Assembly: GCF_004193775.1 (NCBI RefSeq)
Contig: NC_041012.1
Coordinates: forward strand, 14,529,223-14,593,222
Reading direction: 5' to 3'
DNA length: 64,000 bases
DNA from: Glycine soja
Taxonomy: Eukaryota; Streptophyta; Magnoliopsida; Fabales; Fabaceae
The position numbers and the translations under genes are program-made. Shown here piece by piece: positions 60,061 to 64,000 of the stretch. The number at the start of each line of letters is the position of its first letter. Position 1 is the first letter of the stretch. The notes under the pieces are model-generated. The model searched no databases and was not told where the DNA came from. It saw only the letters and a program-made list of their open reading frames with translations.

Positions 60061-63000
60061 CCAAGCTCAATCCTCATCTGTACCATGTTTTTCAACAGCA
60101 TGTATCTCTCAATCCATTGAAGGTCCTAGTCCTTGGATACTCGACTCAGGTGCCTTTGATCATATTTATGGTAATAAGTCCTCCTTTTCATCCTTTTCCA
60201 TTCCAAAAATTCCTCACATTGTTACTGTAGCTAATGGCTCCAAGGTTGCATCTCAAGGAAGTGGTCAAGTTTCATTGTTTCCCTCTTTGAAATTAAATTC
60301 TGTATTATTCATTCCTCAGTGTCCCTATAATCTAATCTCATAAAGTCAGTTAACTCGTTCGTTAAATTGTTCAGTAACTTTTACTGCTAATTCTTTTGTA
60401 ATTTAGGAACATGGGACGGGGCAATTGATTGGAGAAGGACATGAATAACGAGGACTTTACTACTTGGAATCCAGTCCACCTGGGTCTTCTTTTGCAATCT
60501 CAAAACCCAAACTTTTGCATGATCGTTTGGGTCACCCAAGTTTGCCAAAATTGAAGATGATGGTTCCTAGTCTTAAGAATCTTCGAGTCTTAGATTGTGA
60601 GTCTTGTCAACTAGGAAAACATGTCAGGTCATCATTTCCTCAAACTGTACAAAGATGTAACTCGGCTTTCTCTACCATTCATTCTGATATTTGGGGACCA
60701 AGTTGTGTTACATCTTTTGGTTTTCGATATTTTGTAACCTTCATTGATGAATTCTACATATGTACTTGGGTTTATTTAATGAAAGACAGATCTGAACTTT
60801 TGCTTATATTCATGTCATTCTACAATGAGATTGAGAATCAATTTGGAAAAACAATTAAAATTTTCAGAAGTGATAATGCTAAAGAGTATTTCTCTCATGA
60901 TCTTTCTTCCTTTTTGTCTTCCAAAGGTATTCTACATCAGTCCACATACCACAACAAAATGGTATAGCAAAAAGGAAGAATCGTCATCTTCTTGAAACTG
61001 CACATTCCCTAATGCTAAATTCTAATGTTCCTACACATCATTGGGGAGATGCGGTGCTTACTGCTTGTTTCCTAATTAATAGGATGCCCTCTTTTTCTCT
61101 TGAAAACCAAATCCCTCACTCAATTGTCTTTCCTCATGATCCATTATTTCATGTTTCTCCTAAAGTGTTTGGTTGTACCTGTTTTGTTCATGATTTGTCT
61201 CCTGGTTTAGACAAAATTTCTGCTAGATCAGTCAAATGTATCTTCTTAGGCTATTCTCGTCTTCAAAAAGGTTGCAAGTGTTACTCTCCAACCACGAGAT
61301 GATACTACATGTTTGCAGATGTAACCTTCTTTGAAGACACACCCTTCTTCACACCCTCCATAGACCATACTTCGTCTCTCCAGGAAGTTCTTCCTATTCC
61401 TTCTCCTTATCCTCTAGGTAACTCAGACCTAAATGTCAGTGTTGTCCCATCTTCCCCACCAAATTCACCTGAAGTTGCCTCTTCACCTCTGATTACAGAT
61501 CAACATAGGACAAGGTAGATTGGATCTCCAATACCTGAAGCCTCTCCTCGTGATCCTTGTTCTTCTTCAACCAGTCCTCAACTCATGGATCATTCCTCTC
61601 CTTCCACTTCTTCTCATCATTCTGACTCACATTGGCCCATTGTCACCAGGAAAGGTACTCGCTCTACTTGTAATCCTCATCCTATTTATAATTTCTTAAG
61701 TTACCATCGTTTGTCTCCTTCATATGGTTCCTTTGTTTTTTCATTGTCTTCCCTTACTATTCATTCCACTGTCCATGAGGCACTTGATCATCCTGGCTAG
61801 CGACAGGCTAGGATTGATGAAATGCAGGCTCTTGAAAATAATGGTACTTGGGAGCTCGTTCCTCTTCCTCCTAGCAAGACAATTGGGGGTTGTAAATGGG
61901 TCTATACTGTTAAGGTTGGGCCCAATGGTAAGGTTGATCGGCTTAAGGCTCGCTTGGTAGCTAAAGGCTACACACAGGTATATGGCCTTGATTACTGTGA
62001 TACTTTCTCTCATGTAGTCAAAATCATCATTGTTCGTCTGTTTCTTGCTATGGCTGCTATTCGTCACTGGCCCCTCCATCAGCTTGATATTAAAAATGCC
62101 TTCCTCCACGGTGATCTTGAGAAGGATATTTATATGGAGCAACCTCCTGGGTTTGTTGCTCAGGGGGAGTATGACCTTGTGTGTAAGCTTCACCGATCTC
62201 TTTATGGGTTGAAGCAATCTACTCGAGCTTGGTTTGGTAAATTTAGTCATGTTGTTCAACTTTTTGGACTGAAACGAAGTGAAGCTGATCACTCTATTTT
62301 TTACTGTCATACATCTCCTGGAAAATGTGTTTATCTTATGGTTTATGTTGATGATATAGTGATTACAAGGAATGATACTACTAAGATCACCCAGCTAAAA
62401 GAGTACTTATTCAGTCATTTCCAGACCAAAGATTTGGGATATTTGAAATATTTCCTTGGTATTGAAGTGGCTCAATCAGGAGATGGTGTTGTGATCTCTC
62501 AAAGGAAGTATGTTCTTGATATTTTAGAAGAAACTGGTATGCAAAATTGTAGACTTGTTGAAAGCCCTATGGATCCAAATCTAAAGCTCATGGCAGATCA
62601 AAGTGAAGTTTATCCTGACCCCGAGAGATATAGGAGGCTTGTGGGAAAACTCATTTACCTCACCATTACTAGACCTGATATCTTCTTTGTTGTGGGAGTG
62701 GTTAGCCAATTTATGCAAAATCCTCATTTGGACCATTGGAATGCTGTCATGCGTATTCTGAGATATGTTAAGAGAGCTCCTGGACAAAGGTTGTTGTATG
62801 AAGACAAGGGTAATATGCAACTATCGGGATATTGTGATGCTGATTGGGCTGGCTATCCCATGGATAGGAGGTCTACATCAGGCTATTGTGTCTTCATTGG
62901 AGGAAATCTTATCTCTTGGAAAAGCAAGAAACAAATTGTTGTCGCTCGGTCCAGTGCAGAAGCTGAATATCGATCTATGGCTATGGTTACTTGTGAACTC

Positions 63001-63298
63001 GTGGATTAAACAATTTTTGCAAGAATTGAGGTTCTGTGAAGAGTTGCAAATGAAGTTGCATTGTGATAATCAGGCTGTTCTTCATATTGCCTCAAACCCA
63101 GTCTTTCACGAAAGGACTAAGCACATAGAGATTGATTGTCATTTCATTCGAGAGAAGCTTCTGTCCAAGGAGATTGTCACTGAGTTCATTGGTTCTGATG
63201 ATCAGCCAGCGAATATTTTGACTAAGTCCTTAAGAGGACCCAAAATTCAGACTATTTGTTCCAAGCTTGGTACATATGATTTATATACTCCAACTTGA
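60061..63298 (+). pseudogene. Copia pol (protease, integrase, reverse transcriptase, RNase H), broken
   Basis: Protease: WILDSGAFDHI near 60136, with the catalytic DSG kept. A TAA at 60341 ends that frame. Gag-pre-integrase: LLHDRLGHPSLPKL and CESCQLGKH. Integrase: HSDIWGP and RSDNAKEY keep two catalytic Asp. A TAG at 60965 follows, and the position of the third acidic residue reads Lys in IAKRKNRH. Further stops lie at 61300, 61516 and 61798. Reverse transcriptase (61822-about 62600): GTWELVPLP, GCKWVYTVK, LDIKNAFLHGDL and the YVDDIVI active site are intact. RNase H: YCDADWAGYPMDRRSTSGYC, SSAEAEYR, then a shift near 63000 before LHCDNQAVLHIASNPVFHER and RTKHIEIDCHFIRE. Ends at 63298. Confidence 0.9.
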
Positions 63299-63305
63299 GG
63301 GGGAG
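63297..63305 (+). promoter_or_regulatory. Polypurine tract of the Copia element
   Basis: gagggggag abuts the 3' LTR and overlaps the end of pol. Confidence 0.85.
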
Positions 63306-63497
63306 TGTTGAATATTTTAGTATTTATCTATGTTTGGTAGCTTAGTTGGTAAGCTTTATTTAGAAGGCAGCAGTGAATTGTCACTGTTAATAGTCCGTCT
63401 CTCTCTCTCTTGTGTCTTGTATATATGTATCATTTTGAAATCAATAAAAACTAAGAGAGAAAGTGAGAAATTTCTCAACTCACCTCAGTCTTCAAGT
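63306..63497 (+). repeat. 3' LTR of the Copia element
   Basis: Same sequence as the 5' LTR with about eight substitutions and a 2-base insertion in the ctctctctct tract. It is followed by tgttg (63498-63502), matching the base string before the 5' LTR. Confidence 0.9.
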
Positions 63498-63502
63498 TGT
63501 TG

Positions 63503-64000
63503 GAAAAGTTTGTGTGGTTTCTGATACTGCGATCCTATGTGCTGTGTTAGACTTGAGGGTCTATGGCCATTGTCTTCTCAGAGATTTCCTAATTTCGTAT
63601 TTGAAGATTTTGAATTAATAGTAGATGAAAGAGTTGCTCTTATTAATTTGTGGACCTCACGGTCCCAATTTCTAAATGAGTGCATTTACCATATTTCCTG
63701 CCATTCCCAATACATTTGCAATATTTTGCATATAATAAACTCTAAATTGCTTTTTAAATTTGGACCACTGTGTATCATTTTATCTCCAAAAACCTTGTAA
63801 TCTGTTACCTTTGGCCAGTTTATATTTAATATTAAAATAAATTTGGTATTAGTTGCCTTTAGTGAAGACTAAGGAGGAAAGAGTGGTACAGAGCATGTGT
63901 GTAATATGCGAAAAAAGACAAGCAAATATTTATGCCATTAGGACATTGGCAAATTGAGTGATTAAGTATGCCATTGAGAGATGAAAAACTTAATCTTATT
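63503..64000. other. Right flank of the Copia element, unassigned
   Basis: This continues the DNA interrupted by the Copia insertion. The frame at 63537-63800 has no recognisable motif. No gene is seen. Confidence 0.4.

Larger units (their letters stand above)
58676..63497 (+). mobile_element. Full-length Copia LTR retrotransposon, mutated
   Basis: Both LTRs (58676-58865 and 63306-63497), a primer site, gag, protease, integrase, reverse transcriptase, RNase H and a polypurine tract are present in Copia order (integrase before reverse transcriptase). The element is flanked by tgttg at 58671-58675 and 63498-63502. The LTRs differ at roughly eight bases plus a 2-base indel, so the insertion is fairly recent, yet the coding region has at least five stops and two frameshifts. 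It is unlikely to move by itself. Confidence 0.92.

Noticed and set aside
61741..62310. 189-codon minus-strand frame in the Copia region
   Set aside because: Antisense shadow of the reverse transcriptase; no motifs of its own.

Overview
This is a plant nuclear window, most likely from a legume and probably soybean or a close relative. The evidence is GT-AG split genes, an AT-rich intergenic background, a dense layer of nested LTR retrotransposons, Mutator-like (MULE), hAT and MITE relics, LTRs with the look of the soybean Sirevirus (SIRE-type) family, and clustered TGTAATCGATTACA palindromes. The species is inferred from recall of these repeats and was not searched. No bacterial operon, CRISPR array or tRNA/rRNA gene was seen.

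Layout. 1-9 kb: a decayed MULE transposase on the minus strand, AT-rich and 70-bp tandem repeats, a 409-bp hAT relic with an 8-bp target duplication, and a broken plant-mobile-domain (PMD) gene on the plus strand. 9.1-19.3 kb: an old Gypsy-like element on the minus strand, carrying two nested LTRs, one of which holds a further SIRE-like LTR; a long (TA)n(TG)n microsatellite lies at its right. 19.3-24 kb: AT-rich DNA with no gene. 24.0-34.2 kb: copy A of a large duplication, whose middle is replaced by the 3' end of a Sirevirus-like element with an unusual almost-open ORF. 34.2-43.7 kb: a direct tandem duplication of a REI1/ZNF622-like 60S ribosome-biogenesis gene; copy 1 has an intact 407-residue reading frame in five exons, while copy 2 has a nonsense codon at residue 138. 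44.2-47.5 kb: an intact DUF1644 zinc-finger gene on the minus strand. 49.1-57.0 kb: copy B of the large duplication, with a longer relic of a FAR1/Jittery-type MULE. 57-64 kb: low-copy-looking DNA with a LINE fragment and a full-length, TSD-flanked but mutated Copia element.

The main biological point is the fate of the REI1-like pair. The intact copy sits directly behind a promoter/5'UTR-intron module that is also present, without the gene, at 56.6-57.0 kb. The copy with a different upstream region containing a TATA-like box carries the stop codon. The two copies therefore seem to have traded roles through rearrangement. Everything else expressed here is probably limited to the DUF1644 gene. 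I found no convincing novel multi-gene system; the best candidates for a second look are the promoter exchange, the MULE/PMD pairing and the Sirevirus-position ORF.
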